DNA from: Nakamurella alba
GTDB lineage: Bacteria; Actinomycetota; Actinomycetes; Mycobacteriales; Nakamurellaceae
Length of the DNA: 64,000 bases
Reading direction: 5' to 3'
NCBI RefSeq assembly: GCF_009707545.1
Contig: NZ_WLYK01000008.1
Location: 372,001 to 436,000 of the forward strand
How positions within the stretch are numbered: position 1 is the stretch's first letter; every line of letters begins with the position of its first letter. Positions 35,822-44,730 of this stretch are shown here, one piece after another. Position numbers and translations under genes: made by a program. Below the pieces are notes generated by a model. That model saw nothing but the letters and a program-made list of their open reading frames with translations, was not told the DNA's origin and searched no databases.

Positions 35822-37210
35822 GTGAGCCTGCACCTCTACGACACGGGAACCCGCAGCGTGCGGCCGTTCACGCCGCTGATCGAGGGCAAGGTCGGCCTGT
35901 ACAACTGCGGCGCCACGGTGCAGTGGCTGCCACACATCGGACACCTGCGCGGCGCCGGCATCGTCTACGACGTGCTGCGGCGCTGGCTGCAGTACTCGGG
36001 GTTCGAGGTCATCCACGTCCGGAACGTCACCGACATCGACGACAAGATCCTGGTCAAGGCGGCCGAGGCCGGCCGGCCCTGGTGGGAGTGGGCGACCACC
36101 TACGAGCGGGCCTTCTCCGAGGCCTACGACCTGCTCGGGTGCCTGCGTCCGTCGGTGGAACCCCGTGCCACCGGCCACATCCCGCAGATCCTGGCGATGA
36201 CCGCCGAGCTGATCGAGAACGGCAAGGCCTATGCCGCTGCCGGTGACGTGTACTTCGCCGTCCGCGAGCAGGCCGACTACGGATCGCTGTCCGGCCAGCG
36301 GATCGACGAGATGGTGCAGGGCGAGACGTCCGGCTCCGGGAAGAAGGACCCGGCCGACTTCACCATCTGGAAGGCCGCGAAACCCGGTGAGCCGTACTGG
36401 GACTCGCCGTGGGGACCGGGACGTCCGGGCTGGCACATCGAGTGCTCGGCGATGGCCCGCACCTATCTCGGTCCGGAGTTCGACATCCACGGCGGGGGAC
36501 TGGATCTCATCTTCCCGCACCACGAGAACGAAGCCGCCCAGTCGCACGGCGCGGGGGATCCGTTCGCCCGCTTCTGGTTGCACTCGCACTGGGTGACGAT
36601 GGCCGGCGAGAAGATGTCGAAGTCGCTGGGCAACACGTTGTCGGTCACCGCGATCACCGAGCGGGTGCCGGCGATCGCCCTGCGGTACTACCTGCTCAGC
36701 GTGCACTACCGCTCCAGCATCGAGTACTCGCCGGAGGCGCTCGACGACGCGGCGAAGGCCTTCGCCCGGGTCGAGGGATTCCTGCGGCGGGTCGCCGAAC
36801 GGTCCGGTGCCGAGCCGGTCGCCGGAGCCGTGCCGGAGGCATTCGCCACCGCGATGGACGACGACCTGTCGGTGCCGCGGGCGCTGGCCGTGGTGCACGA
36901 CGCGGTCCGGGCCGGGAATGTCGCACTGGACGCCGGTGATCACACCACCGCCACCGCGGAGGCCGGTGCGGTGCGCGGCATGCTTGCCGTCCTGGGGATC
37001 GACCCGTTCGCGCCCAACTGGAACACCGGCGGCGGGGACGATCGGCTGCGGGCGGCCACGGACGTGCTGGTCAAGCACCTGCTCGACTCCCGGGCGCAGG
37101 CCCGCGCCGCCCGCGACTTCGCGACCGCCGATGCTATCCGCGATCAGCTGTCTGCGGCCGGCATCGTCGTCGAGGACACCCCGGACGGACCGGTCTGGTC
37201 CGTCGGCTGA
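35822..37210 (+). CDS. cysS: Cysteinyl-tRNA synthetase
   Basis: This 462-residue class I synthetase charges tRNA-Cys. It has the zinc-binding YNCGATVQ near residue 30, the HIGH equivalent HIGHLR, the KMSKS loop in [10 protein letters not shown] (about residue 265), and zinc ligands in WHIECSAMA and the FPHHENE segment. The length and C-terminal DALR-like and anticodon helices ([16 protein letters not shown]) favour CysS over the mycothiol ligase MshC, which is shorter. GTG 35822 lies six bases after TAACAT, so leaderless. Confidence 0.93.
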   Translation: MSLHLYDTGTRSVRPFTPLIEGKVGLYNCGATVQWLPHIGHLRGAGIVYDVLRRWLQYSGFEVIHVRNVTDIDDKILVKAAEAGRPWWEWATTYERAFSEAYDLLGCLRPSVEPRATGHIPQILAMTAELIENGKAYAAAGDVYFAVREQADYGSLSGQRIDEMVQGETSGSGKKDPADFTIWKAAKPGEPYWDSPWGPGRPGWHIECSAMARTYLGPEFDIHGGGLDLIFPHHENEAAQSHGAGDPFARFWLHSHWVTMAGEKMSKSLGNTLSVTAITERVPAIALRYYLLSVHYRSSIEYSPEALDDAAKAFARVEGFLRRVAERSGAEPVAGAVPEAFATAMDDDLSVPRALAVVHDAVRAGNVALDAGDHTTATAEAGAVRGMLAVLGIDPFAPNWNTGGGDDRLRAATDVLVKHLLDSRAQARAARDFATADAIRDQLSAAGIVVEDTPDGPVWSVG

Positions 37211-37277
37211 CCTGATCGACTGCGCCGCAACGGCTTCCGGCCGCCGTCCGATCCCGGACCGTGACGTGCGGGAACTG

Positions 37278-37294
37278 CTCCCACATTCTGGGAG
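37278..37294. promoter_or_regulatory. Palindrome before rlmB
   Basis: CTCCCA-CATTC-TGGGAG is a perfect dyad 82 bases before rlmB, touching a -10-like GAGAAT. It resembles the GGGGAG/CTCCCC palindrome at 7207. A shared operator is possible but unproven. Confidence 0.35.
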
Positions 37295-37375
37295 AATGGT
37301 CGGCCGGAGGGTGCCCGCACGGGCACCGTTGAGCCCGGCCTGAGCCGCCGGGGAGGATCACAGGAGGCACCGGAC

Positions 37376-38362
37376 ATGGCCGGCAACTCGCAGCGGCGCG
37401 GTGCCGTGCGCAAGACGGGCAGCAAGAAGGGCATGGCCGTCGGTTCCGGCGGCCAGGCGCGGCGCGCACTGCGCGGCAAGGGCCCGACCCCGTCGGCGGA
37501 GGAGCGCAAGGGCCACCCCGCGGCCCGGCGTGCGGCGTCCGCGGCCAAGCGTGCCGACGCCCCGCGCACCGGTCCGGGGTCGACCGCGCGCGGCGTGCAG
37601 AAGCACAAGGACCTGCCGGAGACCGTGGTCGGCCGCAATCCCGTGGTGGAGGCGCTGCGGGCCGGCGTGCCGGCGACCGCGCTCTACGTGGCCACCGGCC
37701 AGGCACCGGACGAGCGCGTCGCGGAGGCCGTCGCCGCCGTCGCCGAGAAGAAGATCGCCCTGATGGAGGTCTCCCGGCAGGAGCTGGACCGGATCACCGG
37801 CGGCGCGATCCACCAGGGACTGGCGCTGCAGGTGCCGCCCTACGACTACGCCCACCCGTCCGACCTGCTCGCCCGCGCCGCCGATTCCGGTCGCGCGCCG
37901 CTGCTGGTTGCCGTGGACGGGGTGACCGACCCGCGGAACCTCGGTGCGATCGTGCGCAGTGCCGCAGCCTTCGGCGCGCACGGCGTGGTGATCCCGGAGC
38001 GGCGGTCGGCGAGCATGACCGCCTCCGCTTGGCGCACCTCCGCCGGCACCGCCGCCCGGATCCGGGTGGCCCGCTGCACCAACCTGGTCCGCACGCTCAA
38101 GGAGTACGCGGCCGAGGGCCTGATGATCGCCGGTCTGGACGCCGACGGCACCGTCGACACCGACACCTTCGAGCTGGCGACCAGCCCGCTGGTGATCGTG
38201 GTCGGGTCCGAGGGGCGCGGGCTGAGCCGGCTCACCCGCACCGTCTGCGACGTCACCGTCTCGATCCCGATGGCCCGCACCGTCGAGTCCCTCAACGCCT
38301 CCGTAGCCACCGGTGTGGTGCTGGCGGAGGTCGCCCGCCGCCGCCGGTCCGCATCCGCCTGA
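37376..38362 (+). CDS. rlmB: 23S rRNA 2'-O-ribose methyltransferase (RlmB/TrmH family)
   Basis: This 328-residue SPOUT methyltransferase modifies a guanosine of 23S rRNA. A lysine/arginine-rich N-terminus of about 80 residues, typical of actinobacterial forms, precedes the substrate-binding domain ([14 protein letters not shown]). The knotted catalytic domain has [27 protein letters not shown] and the C-terminal [18 protein letters not shown] 37376 follows ACAGGAGGCACC. It lies downstream of cysS, an order I recall from mycobacteria. Confidence 0.94.
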   Translation: MAGNSQRRGAVRKTGSKKGMAVGSGGQARRALRGKGPTPSAEERKGHPAARRAASAAKRADAPRTGPGSTARGVQKHKDLPETVVGRNPVVEALRAGVPATALYVATGQAPDERVAEAVAAVAEKKIALMEVSRQELDRITGGAIHQGLALQVPPYDYAHPSDLLARAADSGRAPLLVAVDGVTDPRNLGAIVRSAAAFGAHGVVIPERRSASMTASAWRTSAGTAARIRVARCTNLVRTLKEYAAEGLMIAGLDADGTVDTDTFELATSPLVIVVGSEGRGLSRLTRTVCDVTVSIPMARTVESLNASVATGVVLAEVARRRRSASA

Positions 38363-38379
38363 TCCCTGCCCCCGCAGCT

Positions 38380-39108
38380 CTACGAGGTCAGGACCTGTGC
38401 CACCCGGCCGAGGGTGGCGGCGTCACTGCCCTGGGCCAGCACGGCCCGCCCACCGCCGACCTGGTCGAGATGGGCGAGCAGGCGGCGGATCGCCGGTTCC
38501 GGCGCGGTGTGCAGACCCGGCGGCAGCACGGTCGGGTCGACGGTCTCCGCCCCGTGGGACGTGCTCGACAGCTGCGCCAGGATGTCGTCGGCCGCGTCGT
38601 TGGTGCGCAGGTAGTCGCTGACGATCGCCTCGCGCGGCACACCGATGAGGTCGAGCAGCAGCGCCACCGCGGTGCCGGTCCGGTCCTTGCCGGCAGCGCA
38701 GTGCAGCAGCACCGGTTCCCCGGCGGCCACCGCATCGGTGATCTCCGCCAGCCCGGCGATCGCATGCTCGGCGATCGCCACGTAGAAGCCGCCGAGGTAG
38801 TCCTCGACGCTCACCTCGCCGCGGAACAGGTGGCCCCAGCCGGGCAGATCGGCACCGGCCGCCATCACCTGCTGTGCGAGCGGCACGTTGATCACCCGGA
38901 CCCCGCGACCGTCCAGTGGCTCCCAGTCCGGCGGGACCACCTCGCCCGGGGTCCGCAGGTCGATGATCGTCCGGATCCCGGAGTCCACCACCAGGTCCAC
39001 CTCCGCCGGGCGCAGGTGGAAGGGCTGTGCGGAGCGGAAGAGCCGCCCCGCGGTCAACGGTGTGGTGCCCGGGACGGAGGCGACGTCCCGGAAGTTCAGC
39101 AGTGCCAT
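38380..39108 (-). CDS. Tyrosine-protein phosphatase (PtpB-like)
   Basis: This 242-residue protein has the P-loop HCAAGKDRTG with catalytic Cys137, the form found in PtpB-type dual-specificity phosphatases and phosphoinositide phosphatases. It starts NFRDVASVPG and has GRLFRSAQPF and TIIDLRTPGEV, all typical. The lid-helix region SDYLRTND follows the loop. It is convergent with rlmB (17-base gap). The ATG is preceded by GGAAGGACG. No export signal is present, so a cytoplasmic or leaderless-secreted role cannot be decided. Confidence 0.87.
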   Translation of the reverse strand: MALLNFRDVASVPGTTPLTAGRLFRSAQPFHLRPAEVDLVVDSGIRTIIDLRTPGEVVPPDWEPLDGRGVRVINVPLAQQVMAAGADLPGWGHLFRGEVSVEDYLGGFYVAIAEHAIAGLAEITDAVAAGEPVLLHCAAGKDRTGTAVALLLDLIGVPREAIVSDYLRTNDAADDILAQLSSTSHGAETVDPTVLPPGLHTAPEPAIRRLLAHLDQVGGGRAVLAQGSDAATLGRVAQVLTS

Positions 39109-39293
39109 CTCGACCCCGACGTCCTTCCCGGTTGATCCCCCGCGCGGGCGGCCGGACCTGGAATCGGGGTACGGCCGCCCGGCCAGTGGATCACGGGCAC
39201 GGAACCGCACCCGCGGCGGGTACGGGCGAGGGCTGGGATCAGGTGCACCCTGGGCGCCCGGCCACGGCGGTACGACCTGGCCCGCGACGGCAG

Positions 39294-39317
39294 TAGGATG
39301 AGAACAGTTATCGACAA
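39294..39317 (+). promoter_or_regulatory. Promoter with Fur/Zur-like box for the metal transporter
   Basis: The -10 TAGGAT (39294-39299) is followed by an imperfect dyad (39297-39315) centred on AAC-A-GTT, ending TTATCGAC. Zur and related Fur-family regulators bind AT-containing dyads of this kind over promoters of zinc importers. The in-frame ATG at 39298 lies in the -10 and cannot be in the transcript. Confidence 0.4.
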
Positions 39318-39333
39318 GACGGAAGGCAGTATC

Positions 39334-40269
39334 GTGCCGCGCTCCACCGCACCGGCCGCCCCACCCGGCGGGCCCGGTCCGGCGACCGCGCCCGTCGTGG
39401 AGCTGTCGCACGCCGCGCTGAGCTTCGGCGACCGGGTGCTCTGGTCGGACCTGGACCTGAGTATCCCCGCCGGCCAGTTCGTCGCCGTGCTCGGTGCCAA
39501 CGGCGCCGGCAAGACCTCCCTGCTCAAGGTGCTGCTCGGCGAGCTGCCGCTGTCCGGCGGGACCGCCCGGATCGCGGGGCGGCCGGTCCGCCGTGGCAAC
39601 GACCGCATCGGGTATGTGCCGCAACGGGTCGGTATCGACGGCGCGGCCATGGTGAAGGCGCGGGACGTGGTGCGGCTGGGTCGGGACGGTCATCGCTGGG
39701 GACCGTCGTTCCAGATCGGCCGGGCTCGCCGCGAGACCCGTTCCGCGGTCGACGATCTCCTCGAGTCCGTCGGTGCCTCCGCTTTCGCCGATGCCCCGGT
39801 CGGGATGCTCTCCGGCGGCGAGCTGCAGCGCGTGCGGATCGCGGAGGCACTGGCCGGGGACCCGGACCTGTTGATCCTCGACGAACCGCTGGCCGCGCTG
39901 GACCTGGCTCGGCAGCACGAGGTCGCCGAGCTGATGGACCGCAGGCGGCGGGACCACGGCACGTCGGTGATCTTCGTGACGCACGAGATCAACGCTGTCA
40001 TCGACCATGTCGACCAGATCCTCTACCTGGCCGGCGGGCGTTTCCGGATCGGCCCGGTGGCCGAGGTGATGACCTCGCAGAGTTTGTCCGAGCTGTACGG
40101 GGCGCCGGTGGACGTCATCGACGCCCACGGTCGGCTGGTCGTGGTGGCGGCGAACGACATGACCGCCGGCATGCACCAGTCGGTGGACGACCACTTCCCG
40201 CACGACCCCGACGTGCACGACCACGGCGCGCACCACCCGGCCGATCATGAGGGCTGGAGACTGCGATGA
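39334..40269 (+). CDS. Metal ABC transporter ATPase with histidine-rich tail
   Basis: This 311-residue ATPase is of the zinc/manganese family (ZnuC/MntB-like). It has Walker A GANGAGKTS, signature LSGGELQRVRIAEAL, Walker B LLILDEPLAALD and FVTHEIN. The C-terminal 35 residues hold many histidines and aspartates (HFPHDPDVHDHGAHHPADH), a likely metal sensor or buffer. GTG 39334 is chosen: GGAAGG lies eight bases ahead, and the ATG at 39298 is inside the -10. The permease overlaps by four bases; no binding-protein gene is adjacent. Confidence 0.9.
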   Translation: MPRSTAPAAPPGGPGPATAPVVELSHAALSFGDRVLWSDLDLSIPAGQFVAVLGANGAGKTSLLKVLLGELPLSGGTARIAGRPVRRGNDRIGYVPQRVGIDGAAMVKARDVVRLGRDGHRWGPSFQIGRARRETRSAVDDLLESVGASAFADAPVGMLSGGELQRVRIAEALAGDPDLLILDEPLAALDLARQHEVAELMDRRRRDHGTSVIFVTHEINAVIDHVDQILYLAGGRFRIGPVAEVMTSQSLSELYGAPVDVIDAHGRLVVVAANDMTAGMHQSVDDHFPHDPDVHDHGAHHPADHEGWRLR

Positions 40270-41132
40270 GCGACCTGCTGGACCGGCTGTTCGACTTCAG
40301 CAACTACGGCGAACTGCTGGCGCTGGTGCACAATTCGCTGATCGCCGGGGCGGTGCTCGGCCTGGTGGGTGGCCTCATCGGCGTTTTCGTGATGATGCGC
40401 GACCTCACCTTCGCCGTCCACGGCATCAGCGAGCTGTCCTTCGCCGGCGCCTCGCTGGCGTTGCTGCTCGGGATCAACGTGGTGGCCGGCTCCGTGGCCG
40501 GATCGCTGATCGCCGCGCTGATCTTCGGCATCCTGGGAGTCCGTGCGCGCGAACGGTCCTCGGTGATCGGCGTGCTGATGCCGTTCGGTCTGGGCCTGGG
40601 CGTGTTGTTCCTGTCGCTCTACAAGGGCCGGGCGTCCAACAAGTTCGGGTTGCTCACCGGGCAGATCGTGGCCGTCGACGACCCGCAGGTGGTCTGGCTG
40701 TCGGTGATCAGCGCGGTCGTGCTGATCGTGCTGGCCATCATCTGGCGGCCGCTGATGTTCGCCACCGTCGATCCCGAGATCGCTGCCGCCCGCGGTGTTC
40801 CGGTGCGCGGGCTGTCAGCGGTGTTCACGGTGATCCTCGGCCTGACCGTCGCGATGTCCGTACAGATCGTCGGGGCGCTGCTGGTGCTGGCGCTGCTGGT
40901 GACACCGGCCGCCGCCGCGATGCGGGTCACCGCCTCCGCGCTCTGGGTGCCGGTGCTGTCGATGCTCTTCGCCCTCACCTCGATCGTCGGCGGCATCCTC
41001 CTCGCCGTCGGGGCGAGCGTCCCGATCAGCCCCTACGTCACCACCATCTCGTTCCTGATCTACGTGGTCTGCCGACTCGTCGGGCGGCGCCGCACCAAGC
41101 AGGGCTGGAACCGCCGCCCCGTCACCGTCTGA
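40266..41132 (+). CDS. Metal ABC transporter permease (ZnuB-like)
   Basis: This 288-residue permease has about eight hydrophobic segments, including NSLIAGAVLGLVGGLIGVFVMM and the typical LTFAVHGISELSFAGASLA loop, a signature of ABC-3 family metal permeases. Later segments are VPVRGLSAVFTVILGLTVAMSVQIVGALLVLALLVTPAAAA and VGASVPISPYVTTISFL. It pairs with the ATPase through an ATGA overlap. Zinc or manganese import is likely. The solute-binding protein must be encoded elsewhere. Confidence 0.92.
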   Translation: MSDLLDRLFDFSNYGELLALVHNSLIAGAVLGLVGGLIGVFVMMRDLTFAVHGISELSFAGASLALLLGINVVAGSVAGSLIAALIFGILGVRARERSSVIGVLMPFGLGLGVLFLSLYKGRASNKFGLLTGQIVAVDDPQVVWLSVISAVVLIVLAIIWRPLMFATVDPEIAAARGVPVRGLSAVFTVILGLTVAMSVQIVGALLVLALLVTPAAAAMRVTASALWVPVLSMLFALTSIVGGILLAVGASVPISPYVTTISFLIYVVCRLVGRRRTKQGWNRRPVTV

Positions 41133-41142
41133 CCTCACTGCG

Positions 41143-41210
41143 TCCTGCAACCCGTGAGCTATTGCTCACTGGTTGCAGGACCTCTCGGCGTGAAACACCT
41201 TTGTGCTCCG
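41143..41210. repeat. Hairpin-cored direct repeat, copy 1
   Basis: The core (41143-41180) is a stem of TCCTGCAACC and GGTTGCAGGA, one C-T mismatch, then GTGAGC-TATT-GCTCAC. Homology to copy 2 (43333) runs about 80 bases with flanks, ending GAAACAC-N2-TTGTG. It lies between the convergent permease gene and the TerD fusion, so it may also terminate both. Confidence 0.85.
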
Positions 41211-41240
41211 GATTTGTCGGTGTGCCCGGCGGGGTGACCG

Positions 41241-43257
41241 TCACTCCGCGAGCGGGAGGTCGTCCTCCGGATCGAGCTGAGGTGCGGGCGGGACCCAGGG
41301 GCGCACCGTCTCGACGACGGCGATGTAGAAGTCGTCGAGCGCGGAGGACACCGACTCGGTGAAGCTCCCCTTCGCCCCGGATCGCTTGCTGCCCAGCGGA
41401 GCCGACACGACGACCTTGAAGTGGTGCGGTTCGAGGTCCTTCTCGGGCAGCAGGACCGAGCTGTTCTCCCGCACGGTCGACAGCTTCTCCCGGCACACAT
41501 CGGGCCGTGGCGTGAAATGCGATTCCACGACCGCTTTGTCGGGAGCCTCTTTCAACTGCTTCGTCAGCCAGCCGACACGTCTCGCCGGTGTTCCTTCCTG
41601 CGGAGCTGCGACGTCGACGGAGGTTCTGACGGTGTTGGTCCGGAGATCGGCGACGAGGTGGATGGGACCGGCGGCGCCGGGAACCTTGTAGGTCGCGCTC
41701 AGCACGCCGTCGGTGGCCAATTGTTCGAGGTTCTCGCCGCGGCGGAGGAGTATGTCGCTGACATGGCTGCGCGGCAGCACCTGCTTGACGGGAACCCCCA
41801 GACGGGCCGTGAGTCCGAGGCCCAGTTGCCTGGTGAGCTTGAACCAGCTGTCCATGACCTGCCCGGCCTTCTTGTCGGCCGGTGTGAGCGTGCCCGCGAC
41901 CACCTCGTCGCGGACCTCCACCCAGCCGGGTCCCATGTCGTGGAAGGCGAGAGCACCCGACCGGGGATGTTCCAGGTAGCGGAGGAGTTCGGCGGCGACC
42001 CACACCTGCATCTGGTCCGGGAAGCTGTGATGCGACAGCAGCATCCGGAGCTCATGCATGATCTCCGACCACGAGATGTGGATGAGCTGGACTTTCTTCG
42101 TCACCTTCGCCGGAATGTCGACGGGGTGGGTTCCGGCGTCGGTGGCGACGTCGTTGGAGATGGTGATGACGGCGTCGAAGCCTTTCCTGTTCGCGACCTG
42201 GAGGTAGGCCTCCAGCTGTTCGCGACGCAGGACGCCGGCGCCGGTCTTGACCTCGACCAGTGCGGTCCATGACTTCTGACCGCGGGCGATCCGGATGGCT
42301 GCGTCCGGGATGACCTTCCGATCCCCGATGGTGAAGGGGACTTCGAGGAATGTCTCCGTCGCACCGACCGGAGCGCCCGCTCGTGCGGTCAGACTGCGTG
42401 CCAGCGGCTTGATCGCGCCGAGGGTCCACATCAGCGCCGATGTCGCACGTTTCTCCTGCTCGTCCGCCCCGCCGATGCCGGCGATCGAGAACAACCTCGA
42501 CGACTGCCAGGAAGGGTCGAGGCCGAGAACGGAGTGCGGGGGCAGGATCTTCTTCGCCGGTTTCGCCTTCACCTGAACTCTGCGAGGTGGGGCGGGAACG
42601 ACCTGTGGGGGTGGCACGGACTCTTGTGCGGCCGGGACACCTTCAGGCTCGCCCGGTTCCTCCGTTACTTCGATGTCTGCGTCGACGGGCTCCCCGTCCG
42701 ATCCGTCGGAATCCGGCGCCTCATCGATGTTGATCCCGAAGTCGGTGGCCAGGCCGGCGAGGCCCGATTCCCATCCCTGGCCGACGGCACGGATCTTCCA
42801 GGCACCGGAGCGGCGGTAGATCTCCGCGAGCAGCAATGCGCGCTCGGTGGTCAGACCCGTCATCTCGTAGCTGTAGAGCACCGCACCGTCGGTGTCGACG
42901 ATCGACAGTCGGGACGACGACAGGTCGCCGAAGGATCCGCTGTCGATACTCGCTGCTACGGCAACACAGTCCACGTCCTCCTGCAGGACGTCCAGGTCGA
43001 TGACCAGGTCGTCGGTGCCGTTGGTGTCACCGAGGGATTTGGCGGCGTGGACCACTGCACCGTCGGCTGACGAACCTTGGTTGTAGAACACAAGATCGGC
43101 ATCGGAACGCACACGATGATCCGTGCCGAGCAGCAGTCCGACGACATCGAGGTCGATCGGGGAAATCGGCGAAGGACCATTCGAGTCGGACCTTCAACCG
43201 GAGCAGTTCTGCGGGCAGCGGGACGTTCTGACCTTTGGACAGCAGTACCGGATCCAC
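41241..43257 (-). CDS. TerD domain fused to RecB-like PD-(D/E)XK nuclease, frameshifted
   Basis: Reading from GTG 43257, the TerD N-terminus (DPVLLSKGQNVPLPAELLRL, then VRLEWS) is in one frame. The rest (DLDVVGLLLGTDHRVRSDAD onward) is in another. Deleting one base of the GGGG run at 43159-43162 joins them smoothly into 671 residues. The TerD calcium-binding domain fills about 1-175 (VFYNQ, GQGWESGLAGLATDFG). An acidic, Pro-rich linker runs to about 245. A RecB-like nuclease core follows: Asp318 (IPDAA), Glu335-Val-Lys337 (ALVEVKTG), and Gln347 with Tyr351. About 300 further residues are unassigned. TATGCT six bases before the GTG suggests leaderless expression. Sequencing error, true decay or programmed +1 shift are all possible. 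Confidence 0.8.
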
Positions 43258-43332
43258 CCCTGCAGCATAAGGACGCCGTTTCGTTCGGCGCTCGCAGGTG
43301 GGCCCTCGACGTCCTCGCCCGACCCCGCAGCC

Positions 43333-43402
43333 TCCTGCACCCCGTGAGCTATTGCTCACTCGTTGCAGGACCTCCAGGGCGCGAAACACGTTGTGCGTCC
43401 GT
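43333..43402. repeat. Hairpin-cored direct repeat, copy 2
   Basis: Same orientation as copy 1 and 2,190 bases away, with the identical centre GTGAGCTATTGCTCACT. The outer stem TCCTGCACCC / CGTTGCAGGA has two mismatches. Flanks again end GAAACAC...TTGTG. It sits 76 bases upstream of the TerD fusion start and 60 bases past the stop of the next leftward gene. Confidence 0.85.
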
Positions 43403-43461
43403 GGAAGTGGCCGCTATGACGGCCAACTTCCACGGACGCTACGGGGTGCTCCGGTGGGTGT

Positions 43462-43947
43462 TCAGAGGCTGTGGGCGAGCTGGCGGGCTCCGGTGTGCAG
43501 GGCCTGGGCACGGTTGAAGACGATCTGGGCCTGGACGGCGATCATGATGGCGATCATGAAGAGGATCTCGCCGAAGCCGGCGCCGTCGTCGATGTGCAGG
43601 AAGTAGGCCAGGGTGCCGAGGGCGAACTTGGCGGCGACGAGGGCGAGGAACAGGGCGATGGTCAGGGCGGTGCCCTTGCGCATGGTCTTGCCGTCTTCGG
43701 TGATCCAGATCTTGGTGTAGTGGCCGCGGGCCAGGCCGACGAGGGCGGAGAGGGCGAAGCCACCGATGAGCAGGGCGGCGGCGCCGGTGGTGTGGGGCAT
43801 CGCGAAGCCTCCGACTGCGAGGCCGACGGCGGCGTAGATGATGGCCATCTTGAAGCGGCCGGAGGCGGTGACCTCGGTGATGACGGTCTGCTTGTAGATG
43901 GCCCAGCCGGTGAGGGCGAGCAGGGCGATGAGTTCGATGGGGGACAT
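43462..43947 (-). CDS. Small integral membrane protein (DUF1453-like)
   Basis: This 161-residue protein has four or five membrane helices: IELIALLALTGWAIY, MAIIYAAVGLAVGGF, AAALLIGGFALSALVGLA, LTIALFLALVAAKFALG and ILFMIAIMIAVQAQIVF. Basic residues sit in the loops (ITEVTASGRFK, TKIWITEDGKTMRKG). The layout resembles DUF1453/CcdC-like proteins, but I would not name a function. ATG 43947 has AGGAG seven bases upstream. Upstream repeats of CACCTAC may be the binding site of the next-door HxlR regulator. Confidence 0.72.
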   Translation of the reverse strand: MSPIELIALLALTGWAIYKQTVITEVTASGRFKMAIIYAAVGLAVGGFAMPHTTGAAALLIGGFALSALVGLARGHYTKIWITEDGKTMRKGTALTIALFLALVAAKFALGTLAYFLHIDDGAGFGEILFMIAIMIAVQAQIVFNRAQALHTGARQLAHSL

Positions 43948-43993
43948 GGTGTGCTCCTGGTGGGTGTCCGTCCGGGGGCGGTCCCTCGGGCTG

Positions 43994-44028
43994 TTGACAC
44001 CTACTTTCCAACGGTTGCACCTACGCAA
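43994..44028. promoter_or_regulatory. Candidate HxlR-type operator before the membrane-protein gene
   Basis: CACCTAC occurs at 43998 and 44018, exactly 20 bases apart (GTAGGTG on the coding strand). GTTGC-ACCTAC-GCAAC forms a dyad in the second copy. HxlR-family dimers commonly bind such spaced short repeats; the link is positional. Confidence 0.35.
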
Positions 44029-44061
44029 CATCCGCCAACATACGTAGATCCGGGTGCCGGA

Positions 44062-44730
44062 TCAGCGCACCACCCGGGGCAGTTCCAGCGGGATCCGGAA
44101 CAAGGCCGCGAACTCCTCGAGCAGGGCGGGATCCCCCTCCATCCGGACGTCCGGCAGCGCGGCGTACTCCGCTGCTGAGTACTCGCCGGCGATGAAGGCC
44201 CGGAAGTGCTCGCCCGCGGACACCCGCAGGTCCGGGTGATCCGCAGGCCCGGTCGCCACTTCGATGACGTCGCGACACACGGTGGCATGCGCGACCAGGT
44301 CACCCTCGAAGACCTCGAACACCGTCGGCGCCTCCGGCCCGGCGTGCAGACGACCGGAGAAGCTGGTGCGGAGCATGGTCGCCAGGCCGGCGACGGTGAC
44401 GATCTCGCCCTCCACCGGCTCGTCCATCCGCGTCGCTCCCCAGCGCCCCAGTGCGGTGATCACCGGTTCGAGTTCGCGACCCCACTCGGTCAGCTCGTAC
44501 CGGATTCCGCGTTCCCCGCCGATGACCCGCCGCACCACTCCGGCGTCCTCCAACTCGCGGAGGCGGCTGGTGAGCTGGTTGGTGGGCATGCCCGGGAATC
44601 CGGCCAGCAGTTCGGTGAACCGGGCCGGGCCGAGCAGCAGATCGCGGACCAGCGGCAACGACCAGCGGCCGCCGAGCAGGTCGGCGCCACGGGTCAGGCC
44701 GCAGAACTGGCCGTAGGTCCGCGTCGTCAT
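44062..44730 (-). CDS. HxlR-family transcriptional regulator
   Basis: This 222-residue winged-helix regulator has CGLTRGADLLGGRWSLPLVRDLL near the start. The recognition region reads MPTNQLTSRLRELEDAGVV, followed by YELTEWGRELEPVI, all typical of HxlR. Unlike short members (~110 residues) it has an extra ~100-residue C-terminal domain resembling SCP2-like lipid-binding modules (VFEVFEGDLVAHATVCRDV), possibly its effector site. It overlaps the RibD-like gene by four bases and is last in a three-gene leftward operon. It may repress that operon through the dyad at 46166. Confidence 0.86.
   Translation of the reverse strand: MTTRTYGQFCGLTRGADLLGGRWSLPLVRDLLLGPARFTELLAGFPGMPTNQLTSRLRELEDAGVVRRVIGGERGIRYELTEWGRELEPVITALGRWGATRMDEPVEGEIVTVAGLATMLRTSFSGRLHAGPEAPTVFEVFEGDLVAHATVCRDVIEVATGPADHPDLRVSAGEHFRAFIAGEYSAAEYAALPDVRMEGDPALLEEFAALFRIPLELPRVVR

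Noticed and set aside
35822-37210. Mycothiol ligase MshC
   Set aside because: Length (462 residues) and the C-terminal DALR/anticodon region fit CysS; MshC is shorter.
39298-39333. ATG 39298 as the start of the metal-transporter ATPase
   Set aside because: It lies inside the TAGGAT -10 element; GTG 39334 has a proper ribosome site.
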